Positions 49,736 through 62,789 of a DNA stretch of 64,000 nucleotides are shown here, piece by piece. The DNA comes from Panonychus citri. Taxonomy: Eukaryota > Arthropoda > Arachnida > Trombidiformes > Tetranychidae. Every line of letters starts with the position of its first letter. The stretch's first letter is position 1. The notes beneath the pieces were generated by a model. That model was not told the DNA's origin. It was given only the letters and a program-made list of their open reading frames with translations, and made no database searches. The translations under genes were made by a program, and so were the position numbers. The stretch is from assembly GCF_014898815.1 (NCBI RefSeq), contig NW_026515547.1, forward strand, positions 558,001 through 622,000, in the 5' to 3' direction.

Positions 49736-50456
49736 CAGGTCTATTTTTACCGATGTTTTTTTTTGCAATAGTCTCACAAACTACGAGTCTTAGAGACTCG
49801 AAACTTGTATAGTATGAGTTTGAACGATACCAATTGTCATACAAAAGATCAAGGTTATTCAGGTCATTGCTGAAAGAAAGTGTATGTTTCGAAGGGCTGA
49901 CGTCAACTCTTGAGTTGACTTGCATTTGTTAAAGTTGGTTCACTTTCATCATTATCAACCACTATCTTGTCTATGACGATAGTGTGGTCCGAACTTTTAT
50001 TCACTTCACTTGAGCAACCAGACAACTCTTTAGATTTACGCGCTTCGATTGCTTCTTTTCTAGTTTTGCTTGCAACCAGAATATTTTTACCAAACTGACC
50101 CATGGCCGTAGGTTCATTTAAATCACTTAGAATTTTTCTTTTGCCGCTTTCGTCTCATTTGGTTTATTGGCTTACCAGAAATTTCCATCCATTTGACGAA
50201 ACGAACACTTTATCAACCAGAAATAGATTGCCTGGGGCTCATATTCCAATGGTATTCCAACTTTTACCGGTGTAATTGTTGTAAGAATGCGTTTCAAGGT
50301 CATCTGAAGGTAATATCAGCAATGACCTGAATGACCTTGATCTTTGCTATGACAATCAAGTATCATTCAGTCTCAGACTATTCAATGCGCGAGTCTCTGT
50401 GACTCTTAGTTACTGAGAAAATCACAAAAAACGGTAAAAATAGCTGAATAGCCCTG
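49736..50456. mobile_element. Candidate non-autonomous DNA transposon with ~70-bp imperfect inverted ends
   Basis: The left arm (about 49740-49818) starts CTATTTTTACCG and continues through an ACTACGAGTC and AGAGACTCG segment to CTTGTATAG. The reverse complement of the right arm (about 50367-50444) has CTATTTTTACCG, AACTAAGAGTC, AGAGACTCG and TTGAATAG in the same order. The right end finishes CCCTG, so read inward it starts CAGGGCTATTCAG; the left end starts CAGG. CAGGG ends are typical of hAT elements, but no matching 8-bp target duplication was found. The inside is richer in GC than the neighbourhood. It holds two overlapping minus-strand open frames, 49903-50103 and 49662-49925 (the second runs past the left end), one frame apart, with no recognised domain. 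They may be the remains of a transposon-carried gene. Confidence 0.5.
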
Positions 50457-50606
50457 TATATTATCAATGTATGATTCAGGCTTAGAGGTGAGCCAACCAG
50501 TCATATAAAGTTTTTTCAAGAAACTCTGTCGAAGCTGATGGAAGTAAATAGAAATAATTTATATGAGAAAAAATCCATAACATGGCCATAGTAAACTTAC
50601 AGGAAA

Positions 50607-50712
50607 ATTTCCGCACAGATCATACTCAAATTTATGATCCGTCCACGGTGGTACTTTCGCTGCGCAAACTAGGCTTCGTACACCTGAACCACACAGCCCG
50701 CAGCTCAGCCTA
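50607..50712 (-). CDS. Doubtful cysteine-rich exon, weakly thrombospondin-type-1-like
   Basis: A GC-rich island. On the minus strand it is bounded by a GTAG acceptor and a perfect GTAAGT donor, and it reads CGLCGSGVRSLVC...WTDHKFEYDLCGNFP over about 36 residues. The C-G-x-G-x-x-R-x-x-x-C pattern resembles part of a TSP1 repeat, but the first two cysteines are one residue too close and no tryptophan ladder is visible. The plus strand also has a 54-codon ATG frame from 50582 (MAIVNLQENFRTDHTQ...), so strand and reality are open. It lies next to the candidate transposon and may be part of foreign sequence. Confidence 0.2.
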
Positions 50713-53700
50713 CAACTTGATTACCATGATAATTGGTACAAGAATTTAATTTAATTATTACCGATAAATTGTTGATAATAATAATCATTTAAATGATAAC
50801 CTTTTTCTTATATTCATTTATATATCAATTTCATAAACTCAACATGTTACAAATATCAAGTGAGAAAAGTTTTCAATTCAACAATCAAGTTGACTATTAA
50901 TTGATATTGAGAGTTAATAACAACTATCATCTACTATTATTGAATTACAATTAAATCTAATTGTTGTTTGATTCACACAAAAATCAATTCATTTGTATCA
51001 ATAATTTTCAATACGAATGAGAATTCATTCTACACCTTAATTTGTTTTCTCCCCATTCAAATATTATATGGAAACTTTTTCTCGCCATCATTTAAGTTAA
51101 TACTTCTTCCTGTTTCCTGTTTTGCTTTTTTTTCACTAATCCAAGTCACGATTAGTAAAACCTTACAAGCTTATCAAAAAGGTTTATCTATGTAGTGAGA
51201 GAGAGAGAGAGAGTTGTTGTTTTAATCGAGATCATAAAAGTTAATCCAGTTAACAGTTTTTAAGGAAAAGTTGACCAAAAGAAAACGAAAACAACAAAAC
51301 TTTTATATACGAGAAAACTTTTAGCTTGACCTAATCAACTACTCTAATCATGATCTAAATTAGTTTTGATTGATGTAAAACTTGTTTAATTGTAACAACA
51401 ATTAAAACTTTTATCAGTATTGACCAACAACAATCAGTTAATTTAATATACGTACCAATATGATTACATAGTTTGGGATAACTTTTCACCTTCGTATGTT
51501 AATCCTATTAGATTAACTGATTGTTAATCATTGAGGATATTTTTTTACACTTAATTTTAACCATTTCCTAGATTATTATTGTCATGTATTAGTTTGGTTG
51601 TTAATCATAATCAGTTTAATAACAATTTGCGTTTAAGCTTCAAAATGCTAATCGTTTTCATGATTTGTAACTATTAACCGATATTCAATTGTAAATCCGG
51701 TAAATCAGTAAACTGAATTAACTGTAATTTTATAATCAACAATTAAAGGATAACAAAAAAAGAGATTAACTTTTGGATCATTTAATAATCGTGAGATTTA
51801 CCTTTAGTTTCAATAATATCTAAATCTAATCTAATCGTGATTATCTAGAGCCAATAATCAGTAAATTGTTATTTTGGTAAATTGTTCGTATTTTTAATTT
51901 GATTGTATTTTATACTGTTGTTAGTTTTTATTACAATCAACTGCTGATTATCCTGGTAATCGGATCATGATTATCATGATTTAATCATCATGGTTACAGA
52001 TTTGATTTTGTATTCCAGTTAATTTGTGATCAGAAAAATTAACTGACAAGTTAACTCATGAGTCTATTGATTTATGATTTAAACTGATAATTTATTTAAA
52101 TTGTGTGTTAATTGTGGCAATGAGAAATGATATTTGGGTGCTATTGATTGAATTTAAATTATTATTTCAGTATGAATGTTGATTAAGTTAAATTAAAAAA
52201 AAAAGGTAAAACTTTTAATCACAATTTACAATCAATTTAATTAAGAGTCTGGAAAGCAAATCAACATTATAGGAACGTAATCAAATTAAATTAACTATCA
52301 ACATCATATGACAACATTAACAATCAAAATTAATCATGATTATTCAATAGAATAGGAAAAGAATCAACAATTTATTTGGTCCAACAATTAACAGCGTTAA
52401 TTGTTGCAATTTATAAATGAAAAATAACATTGAATCAATTATCTTCATGCTAATTGTTGGGCAAAAGTTTTTAGACTTAATCTAAATTATTTTGATAATA
52501 AAAGTGATATAAAGTTAATCATGGTAATGGTTATTATTGATTGTGATTAAATTTAATTGCTGTGAAGGCTATGAAATAGTTTGTAAATATAATGGGAAAA
52601 CCTATTTTATCAATAGCCTGAGGGTAATTATTATTATTAGACTTTGAATTTAAGTCTATGAACTTTGTTCAGATTTTATATTTGTTTTCAAATTGATATT
52701 CAGCTTAATTGTGATCATTATTAACTAACCTTTATAATCAATTAAACTTATATTGATGATGATAATAAAATGTCAATCAGTGTCAGTGAGCAATAATAAT
52801 AGTGAACTAAATTAACTTTTAATTACTTAGTAAGTTAATTAACATTTGATTGAGAAAAGGTTGAAGTTAATTAAAAAAAAAAACGTAAAAATTTCAAACC
52901 AATTTCAATTATTATTTGTCTTGAGATACTTGAGGACTGTCATAATTAATTAACCTTTGATTGATGATGATGATTAACCATTTGAAGATGATTATTGATT
53001 ATACATTAAAGAAATTATCTATTGGGTAAACCATAACAATTAACAATTTGGTTTAAGATTGTGATCATTAGGGATAAAATAATAAGCTCTCACTCGCTTC
53101 CTCATCTTGAGAAATTAAAATGAACCAAAATGTTGATGATGATGTTACAATGAGGAAGATGATCACAATTAAATTATTATTATATCACAAAGGTAAACAC
53201 ACCTTTTGCAATCAAGGTTGAAATCTATGAACAATTTAAATAAATTGTTTAGATCACAAAGCGTGCCAAAGTTAATCATCATCAACTATACTGAATCAAT
53301 TCAATTGTTGGATAAGTTAACAATGGTTACATTTACATTCATCTATTAATTATAATCCTTCATTGTCCTCTCAATGTGTATTCATAATATCTGGATTCTA
53401 ATAGTTTCCGATATGAGATTTCATCATGAAAAGAAACTATCATCATCATCATCATCCTCATCTTAGATAATGTGCTCATCTTCATTCATCATCATCAACA
53501 TCATCTTTTACCTGGACAGTTATCATCATGAAAAGGTAAAGGGACTTAGTGAACACGTACTGAAAAGCAACAAAAGGTGATAATGAACATTAAATGAATG
53601 AATAATCATGATTATCATGATAATCATGTTGATTATCAGGTTGATTTGGTTTCTTTGTTGTATTTTAAAAAGTAAGATAGATGTGATTACAATCGCGAAG

Positions 53701-53916
53701 AGCTCAATTGTGTAGCAATCAAAAAGTAAATCATCATCAGTTGATTGTTTTTTCCTTTGTCAGACTTGATTATCATGACGATTAAGGCTCGTTATTAACT
53801 CGTGGCCATTCAATCAACTATTTCATTGAGAGAAAACTTTTAATCCGAATGGGAGAAATTAGAGATTTAAAAGTTCTTACTCCCTGTTGATGATTACGAT
53901 TAATTTTCTAAACTCA

Positions 53917-53920
<4 letters not shown>

Positions 53921-53976
<56 letters not shown>
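53921..53976. repeat. (CT)28 microsatellite
   Basis: The longest perfect dinucleotide run in the window, 56 bp of CT, followed by a short CTAT run. Confidence 0.97.
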
Positions 53977-53984
<8 letters not shown>

Positions 53985-55596
53985 CTATTAATGTTGAGAT
54001 TAACAGAGTAAATCACTTGTGATTAACTTAATAATTTAAATTGATCAAAGTGCTAGAATACTGGTAATCTTGTGTGATACAATTCATTGTGATCTCATCT
54101 AAATCATGGTGAGAATTGAATTGGAATCATTCAGCTTTTAAGAATTAAGGAAGAGAAAAAGTTTTTTCTTCTTCATCATAATCATCAGATCTTTTCAACT
54201 AATCTGGAAGTTCTGGTAAATCGTGATTGCGAGTTGGTGTTTTGTTTTTGGCGTTTTGATTAAACAACGATTATTATCATCAGTTGATTGTGATTATCAT
54301 GCTAATCTAAATAAGATTAATCTTGATGATAATCGTTAAAAGCGTGATTAGTTTACAATCAGTGTTAAATTGCTTATCAATCACAATTTCCCAAATGATG
54401 AAACAGTAAATTGTTCAACCAACAATTCATAATTTATCCCGTTATTTTTTTTTTGGTTGCTAATCATAATCATCTTAATTACAATCAACTTTAATAGTTT
54501 TTACATATACAGTAATTAAGAATCAACTATTATTTAGATGATTTGAAGTTTTTATTGAAAAACTCAGTTAATCAACTATCATTACTTACTAATTAATCTT
54601 AATCATAATCAAATGAATAACAATCAAGCGGCTTAACTTTGTCATTGTTAGTAAATTGTTGTGAGTCTTGTGGTTACAATTTAATCAACTGATTTGCTTT
54701 TTTGATATATCAATTTGATTGTAATGATAATCGGAAATTTAAAACCTTTTATCACGAATTACCTTCACAATTAGAGAGAAAGACAATCAATTAATTGTTG
54801 AAAATAGTAAATGAATATTAACGATCAAGGTGAACAATTTAATAGCAATTTGTTGCTTCTTAATCACTTGCATTTCATTGTAATTTCATTGATAATCAAT
54901 TAAATTGTCTGGATGATTTTTCTTCTTCTTCCTAATATTTGTTCAATTGCTGTAATTAAAATAATTAACATAAATTAATTATCACCGTTAACTTATTAGT
55001 AACAATTAATTTAATTGATTTCTGTCTGGTTTGTTGTTGTTGCCGTTGGATTAAATTTGATTAGTGTATCAGATTAGTTACAACACCATTTTAAAGCAAT
55101 TAAAAGTAACTATATAATTGTGATTGCAATTATTTCAAACCATCATTGTTGATTTGTTTCTGCTCGAGGAAATTAACAATTAAACAACAACAATTTAAAT
55201 CAATTTTTTATCACTGAAATTAAAAAGGATTGGTCATCATCTTAATCGTACTAATTGTTGTCATTATTATCACTTCACTCATTGCAGTTTATATATATTA
55301 AGATGAAGAAAATCAATTAACTGCAACTCCCTCTGATTTTAGCAATTAACTAATCAAAGTTTTGTTTTCTTTTTGCTTCATTAATTATAAAAGAAATAAG
55401 AAAATTTTTTACTTTAAATTAAATTAAAAGATTTTCCTTAAATATTTACAATTAATTCATGGACTTGAGGTTATCAACTATTATATTGACTACAAATTGT
55501 TAATCAAATTAAATTATTAATCATTTATACGATTTAGTTTGATTTAATTTGTAACAAAATCAATTTAATCCAATTAGAATTAGATTACGAAAGTAT

Positions 55597-55610
55597 CGCC
55601 ATCTCTTGGT
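55597..55610. promoter_or_regulatory. CTCF-like word CGCCATCTCTTGGT
   Basis: The reverse complement reads ACCAAGAGATGGCG, fitting the arthropod CTCF core AGATGGCG with an upstream CC. It is a GC-rich island in AT-rich spacer. Function is inferred from motif likeness only. Confidence 0.3.
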
Positions 55611-58600
55611 AAGAATCAGTGTAAAAATGAAACATTTTCTGTTTGTTGATCTTTTGGTTAATCAAAATAGAGGAATTAATTAATTTCTTTACTAAATTAA
55701 GTGAATTTGCTTTTCTTTTACCATTTAATTGATTAACCATTTATATTATCATTAATCTTATCAATTTATAAACCATACCAATGATCAAATCATTAGGAAA
55801 TTTGTGCTCGAAGGGTTTTTCAATTGATTGTTACATTGTTTCTGATCACAATTAATATTTAATCAATAAACAAAATCACCAATCATCTTTGGTTAACGTG
55901 TAATTTACTTGATTGTGAGACATTTTCTCATGAAAAATTAGTACTAATTATAATTAATTACTACAAAACTCTCATCTCATTTGCCTTTTTATCAAAATTA
56001 TCTGATCATCAGAATCATCATATTATAATATAGCCTGAGGCAAGAAACTAGGGAAAAAAAGGAGACTCGACTCCTCCTAATCTTAATCATGATTATTATT
56101 AAAGACAAAAGTGATTTGTTAATTAGCTGATTACAAAATATAAGTAATAATCAATTGCCAAAATCAAGGTTATAATTATTAAAATATTAACACTGGTTAA
56201 GATTGAAATGGTTAACAAACAAAAACCTAGTGACCTAATGAATTATAATCACAATTTAATCACTGAAAGGAGAAGACAATTAACTAATCATGATTAAGAA
56301 AAAGATAATTAACCAACCCTGATTCCCTCTTAGATTGTCATTAATCATTAAAAGTTGATTTAAATTGTATTCAAATTAGGAAAAGAGTTAGATAACAATT
56401 AATTAAGATAAACAAGTTACCATTACAATATTTTTCTAATTATGTTACAACTGTGATTATAATTTAACAACAACAATTAACTTTTTTTCCATTCAAAAAT
56501 CTTTCAAAGTTGATTGTAAAAATATTTGAATCCTGATGATTAAGTTAATTAATTTAAATCTTATAGGTTATTAATACTTTTACAATAAGGAAAACAGCAA
56601 ACAGCTTAATGGTGATTGGAAATGATTAACAATTAAGTGATGAGGATTTTGAAGGTTAATCAACATGATCATCACGATCAGTAATCAGAAGCTTAATCAA
56701 CCTAATCTTAACCACCTTGTTATTGTTAAATTATCACAATCAATACAAACACTTGGTTAATTGTGGTTCTTATATTGAGTATGTATACCAAACAAACCAT
56801 TTATTTGATTAGTTTTTTTTACCAACAATTAAGTAAATAAAACAATTTAAATAAAATTAACTGTTTAACTGTTTGATTGTTGTTGAGGTAAAAACAAAAC
56901 ACAGAAAACTTGATTACAATCAAGAAGAAGCCGATTAATTAGCTGCAAGCTAATCGTGATTATTAAATTCATTGTGATTCTAATTAATTGTAACTAACTG
57001 AACTTTTTTTTACCAAAAAATTTACTTTAATTTAAATTGTTCATTAAATATATTTAGTAATCAACTTTACCAACATCAATTTGAATGGAAACATAATCAT
57101 GATTGTAAATAATACAATCAAGTAAACAGAACAAAAGTCAATCAATATCTTAATTATAAGACTACAGCAACAATTTACTAATCACAGACAGAAAACAATC
57201 TAATTTAATTGTTGTGATGCTTAATTTAGCTGAAGAAACGGAAAATTTAACTGGATTTAGATTTGATTTAATGGCGATGATTAAACTTTCATCTCTTACC
57301 TGAGCCACACACAAACTTTAATATTAATATTTTGATTTGATTCTAATTGCAATCAAGTTATCAAGCAATTTGTAACTGTATTAAATTAAATTAAATTGAT
57401 TATTGTACATTGGAAATAAACTTAATTCAGTTTAGTTTAATAACTCAGCACTCTTAATCTGTCACTTGCATGGTGGTTAATTTGATTACGATTACATGTG
57501 TTTGTTAGTTGATTGTGATTCATGATAATATTAACCATCATCATTAACATTTAATTACAATTAATCTGATTGAATCTTTGATTTTCCTAATGATCATCTT
57601 AATTCATTGGAAATGATTAACCTTTTTTTTCATTACTTGTTGATGTTCATGTTTATTTGGTGTCTAATCAACTGATTAACTTTTAATTTTAATTTTTATT
57701 GAGAAAATTAAATTAATTATTGACTTTATTGATTCAAGCCTTTTTATCAGGTCATTTCATGTATATTAATCCAACAATCAATTGGTGATTAAGATAATCA
57801 ACTAATTGCTGGAAGTTTTTTTTAAGTGATGATTTTAATCATTTTAGTTGCAAAGGCGCAGAAATTTAATTTAATTTAATTATGATTTAGTTTAAAAGAT
57901 GAGGGTGAACATTTAATATTCCTGATCAAATATCGGAAGTAATTTGTTGATTAAATTGATTATAATGTTGATCATCAACAACTGATCATAATTTAAAAGC
58001 TTAATTCAATTTAATTTGTTAGTATCATCACTAATTGCTACTCATTTAGTTATTGGTATCAATTTTAACAATCAAACATTAGCTGGTTACCTTAATTGTG
58101 TCTCTAAATACAGTTAATCATTTTATTATGATAACCAAATCAATTAGATTAGATCAATGTTAGTTAATCAGATCATCAATATGATTGAACAATTTACATT
58201 TGATTAGTGATTTTCAATCAATTGAACATGGAAAAAAAAAGTTATTAGCTTAATTGTTACAGATTTTTAATCAAATAACATCCTGGTGGCAGCAATTAAC
58301 CTCTAAACTCAACAATCAACTACAAAATTTCAATCAGTTTATAAGTAATTAAATTTCACTTTGTATTAATAATTATATTTGATTCGAGAGCTTTAATTGT
58401 AAACATTAACTTTACATTTAGATTGAAACTAAATTAGTTAATCAGAAATGATGATTGAACAGAAATTTCTTTCAATCTAATTGTTAATCAAGACAATGAT
58501 CAACTTAATCATTAGTCAATCATTATTTCAGGGAAAAAAATTGATCACAATTACGAGTTAAATTAACTGATTTACTTATTTTTGTTTTATAATTAAGTTG

Positions 58601-59863
58601 ATAAACTTGATCAAACTGAATGAAATTGTTCAAATTTGATTGACTTAATTGTATAAATATAAGTCAAATTAATGTCAACTAATTAACAGTAATTATGTTA
58701 ACACAAAATGTAAAATTAGGATAAGAAAATCAATTTTTGATTTAATTAGATCACATTAGAAACATCAACATGATAGAAACGTCAATTAATAAAACAAATA
58801 TAAACTTAAATCAATTAAATCAAAAAGTCATCAATTAAATTGATCGTTTTGAGTGAAAAAAAAATCAACAGGAAAAAAGTTGAATCAACATTTTAAATGA
58901 TAGATTCAAATTTTGATGTAACTTTTTTTGATAATTTTGATTGAAACTAATCAATTTAAGTAACAATATTTAATTACCAGGTAGTAGATTTAAATTAAAT
59001 CCCCAATCTAATCCTAATCCCTTGTCTTATCATCATGATTATTATTAAATTCACAGCTTAAGGGCATAAATGATGAACCGAAATCATTTTGTCAAGTTGA
59101 TATTTTATAATCTGAAATGATAATTTGTAAGTTAAGACACTTGATTAATAATTAAGATTTAACCTTGAGGGCATTTGTAGACAACAGGTAATAACAATTA
59201 AGATTGAACAATTTAACTTGATCTCATCACAATCAAAATCAACATTAGTTTCAATTTCATCATCAACATGATACTTATCCCGATGGATTCAATTACTAGA
59301 CTGGATTTAAACAGTTAACTAATTGTTGTTGTTGTTGTTGTTGTTTATTGTTGCACTTTTATAATTGTAATTATAATTGTTAATTGATTCGTTTATTAAT
59401 TATTGTCATTAGTTTTCCTTGATTATGTTACCTGATCTGATGGAAGTGTGCTCATCAACATGATGATGATTAGAAGACGGAATCAAATAGATTCACAATC
59501 AATAGTAATATTTGCAAATCAAATGTGATGATTTAATGATTAGATTACATTTGTTACTTGTATTGATTCAATTGTGAAAGAATTGAATCAATCATGATGA
59601 TGATTTAGAAATCGATTATATTTTTTATCGTTATCATTATAATTATGATTTTCTTTTTAATCTGATAATTCATTAAGACAAATGATGTTTAACTGTCAAC
59701 AAATTTAAGGAAATTAACTTTTTCTTCAACTTGTAATTAGTTTTTTCCATGAATATTGATTAATTATTATCGATTTTGTTGATTTGTGTTTAGAATTTTT
59801 TTTTCTTCTTCTTAATTTTAAAATGTTCTAGAATAATTTTCTAATTAACAAGAGATAGTTTCT

Positions 59864-59884
59864 TTCTTTCTTTCTTTCTTTCTT
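59864..59884. repeat. (TTTC)n microsatellite
   Basis: About five TTTC tetranucleotide units in the gene-poor region, 1 kb upstream of the glycerate kinase gene. Confidence 0.85.
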
Positions 59885-60198
59885 TTCATTGAAGGTTAAT
59901 CTCTGATTAATTAAAATGTTGAGAAAGAGCAATTAATATATTTTGAAGAAAAAAAAACAAAGTAATCAACTGATTATTTTGTTCAAATTAAGCTTTAATT
60001 TGAACACAATTGTCAATCAATCATCGAGTTAATTTGAATCTTTAATCCTGTAGGTTGGTAAGAAAAAAACTTTACCTCTCCTTGAAAACATTATCAGCTT
60101 TTGAATGAGCTTTTAAATTGACAATTTATTGTTAATTTGATTGAAAATTTGATAAACTGAATTAAAATTAAAACGAATCAAAATTAGAAGGCAACTTG

Positions 60199-60259
60199 TG
60201 GCTCCATCTGGTGGAATAGAACAAAACCAAAACTGAAATCAGTTCCATCTACCGGTTGG
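60199..60259. promoter_or_regulatory. Pair of CTCF-like words upstream of glycerate kinase
   Basis: Two GC-rich words about 40 bp apart: TGGCTCCATCTGGTGG (60199-60214) and TTCCATCTACCGGTTGG (60243-60259). On the minus strand they read CCACCAGATGGAGCCA and CCAACCGGTAGATGGAA, both close to the CTCF consensus CCA-x-x-AGATGG. They lie about 640-700 bp before the glycerate kinase start codon. Confidence 0.35.
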
Positions 60260-60893
60260 TTATGATAAGAATCTTTGATCATTCAATTTATTGTTGTTTC
60301 TGTTATTTTGATTGTTCAATGATTTTGAATTTCAATCATCATTGTCGTTTATTAATTAATCAAAATGAAGTGATTTTGTGTTGTTTAAATTGTTTATTCC
60401 TCTTTTGCAAATAACTTGTGATCTTCCAGTACATTAGATTTGTTGATTGTGATCGTAAGATTGGAAAAATGTATTCACCAACCTTTCATTTCTATTGACT
60501 AATGGATGAGTTTTCCTTGGGTGATAATTAGTCAACTATGTTATTAATTTTAATGTGATAAAGAAGGAAACAAAATTGAGAGAGAAAAAAGGAAGACAAA
60601 TTGGATTTGTCATCATGTTTATTAAATTTGTCACTCACTGGTTATCATCTCATTTTTTAGCTTAATTGACTTTGACGTAAGTTAATCAGTTGATCTTATT
60701 TGTTTTTTATTGTATCTTCTCTTGTCTTTCAATTTGGAGAATAGAACAAAAAAATATTCTTTTCTTTTAATCTTCCTAATTTTCCTCTATATTTGTCTCT
60801 CATCTCTTTTTCTTTCTTTTTAATAGATATTAACACACCCGAAAGAAAATACATTGACTATTTCGTTTTGTAATTAATGTTAATCACTTCAAC

Positions 60894-62789
60894 ATGTCAT
60901 CTTCTCTTTGTGATCATCTTCGCCAAATCCATTCAACCGCAATTAAATCAGTTAATGGTGATACTATAATTGGGAATAACATCTCCTTTGATCGAGGATT
61001 GGTCAAAATCAATCAATTAAACAATGAAGTTAAACAGTTTGACTTATTGGGCAAAGATGTTTACCTAATTGGATCAGGTAAATAAAATCATTCAACTAAA
61101 TTATCACCTAAAGTCTAGATTTTAATTGTTCTCATTCAAATTCAATCGAAATGATTTCTTATGAATTTATTTTTAGTGAAATATTTTTCTTTCTCATTCA
61201 TTTACCAGGTAAAGGAGTTCTTGGATTATGTCTTGGTTTTCTTGGAGCTTTAGAAAAGCAAAATTCTGACTCTGTTAAAATTATCAAAGGGATAATCAGT
61301 ATGCCCATTGGAATTAAATTTGATGATCATCTTAATCTCTTGAAGAAACATAATATTACTCCATATTTTGGTGGGAAAAATAATCTACCAGGTAAATGAT
61401 TTATATTTTTTTTAATCTCATTCGATTGTTTGTCTGATTCATTTATATTCCTTTTTCTATTCCTTAAATTTTAGATGAAGATTCTGTAATAGCAACTAAT
61501 GCAATCCTCGATTTAATAGACAATGTAACCAGTGGTAAAATGGGTCAATCTGTTAATAGACCAATTGTTTTCATCACTCTGATAACTGGTGGAGCATCAG
61601 CACTTTTGGTAGCACCCAAAGAACCTTTAACTTTAACCATGAAACGAGAGTTGACCCGTCAACTAATGGCCGCTGGTTGTACAATCAATGAACTTAATTG
61701 TGTTCGTAGTTGTTGGTCTAAAGTTAAAGCTGGTCAACTTGCCCTTCGTGTACTCTCCTCATCAACCAATGTTGAGATGATTAATTTTATCGCCAGTGAT
61801 GTAATTGGTGATCCAATAGACATAATTGGCTCTGGTCCAACCGTTTTACGGCCAAATGATTCAGCTAACCCATTGGAGTTAATTGATATTTACAAATTAC
61901 CAGTTGATTCAAGTATTCGTGATCTATGTCAACAAAATGTTAAACAATCAAATAATGTTTCCATTACCGATCGATTACACAATTACATCATTGTTAGTAA
62001 TCAAGTTGCCCTTTCAGCTGCTAAAAACCTAATGAACTCATTGGGCTATAAAGTGATTGATTTAGGTAATCAAATTTCCGGTGATGCATCAACATTAGGA
62101 TCCCGATTTGCTCAAATTGCTCGCACTTCGGATAATAATGAAGGGAAAATTTGCTGGATCGGAGGTGGAGAAACTGTTGTAACTTTACCTTCCAATCCTG
62201 GTAAGTTAATACTTACCTTTTATTTACCATTTAACAATTTAATTGTTGCTGGGGAATCCTCTTAATTATTACACTTGATAATATAACTTTTTTATTATCG
62301 ATGAGTTTTTTTTTCTTTACATAACATTAGCACAATGGAAAAATGCCTTTTAGCAATTAATAGACACACACACCACCAACACTTAATTACGTTAATTACA
62401 TTACTAATGTTTTCGCAAGCAATTAGATTTGTTTTGATTAGCAATTATTTTTACTTTAATCTTTTCACCTTATTTTTTATAAAGGTAAAGGTGGACGTTG
62501 TCAAGAAATGGCCTTAAGGTTTTTAGTTGATACATTTAATGACCAATTAACCAATTTCGCCTTTCTTGCTGGAGGAACCGATGGACAAGATGGACCAACC
62601 CCCATTTCTGGTGTAATTTATCAATACAATGAATCCATTTCATCGGATATTTACAATTCTGCAAAAGAATATCTTGTTAACCATGATTCGTATACTTTCT
62701 GGTCAACGTATCTTCCACAATGTATGATAGACACTGGTGGACCAACGGGAGTCAATGTGATGGACATTTACTGTCTTATTCAATGTTAA
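60894..62789 (+). CDS. GLYCTK: Glycerate kinase (GLYCTK, MOFRL family)
   Basis: Four exons, 60894-61077, 61209-61391, 61475-62200 and 62485-62789, all joined in phase 1, give 465 residues. The enzyme phosphorylates D-glycerate with ATP, in serine and fructose breakdown. Landmarks are YLIGSGKGVLGLCLG near residue 60, LITGGASALLVAP (158-170), GCTINELNCVRSCWSKVKAGQLA with the conserved Lys207, SDVIGDPIDIIGSGPTV, then the MOFRL part with GGGETVVTL, GGRCQEMALR, FLAGGTDGQDGPTPISG, HDSYTFW and GPTGVNVMD. Two usually fixed positions differ: the GGGSAL loop is GGASAL (Ala163), and GGRNQE is GGRCQE (Cys370). Otherwise the fold is complete. The start ATG is the first in the leader and no mitochondrial targeting sequence is obvious. 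It converges on the Rab gene. Confidence 0.94.

Larger units (their letters stand above)
40601..60893. other. 20-kb gene-poor region upstream of KLF and of glycerate kinase
   Basis: No convincing gene. The sequence is AT-rich spacer with frequent ACAATTAA and GATTAAT words and many short ATG/CAT-rich runs. Distinct items inside it are listed separately: microsatellites (43228-43246, 49017-49048, 53921-53976, 59864-59884), a candidate transposon (49736-50456), two doubtful exons (40952-41120 and 50607-50712) and CTCF-like words (55597 and two near 60200). The region faces the KLF start, so a regulatory landscape is one reading of it. Short open frames at 42466-42654, 44869-45072, 48992-49201 and 50968-51195 are not supported. 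Confidence 0.5.
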
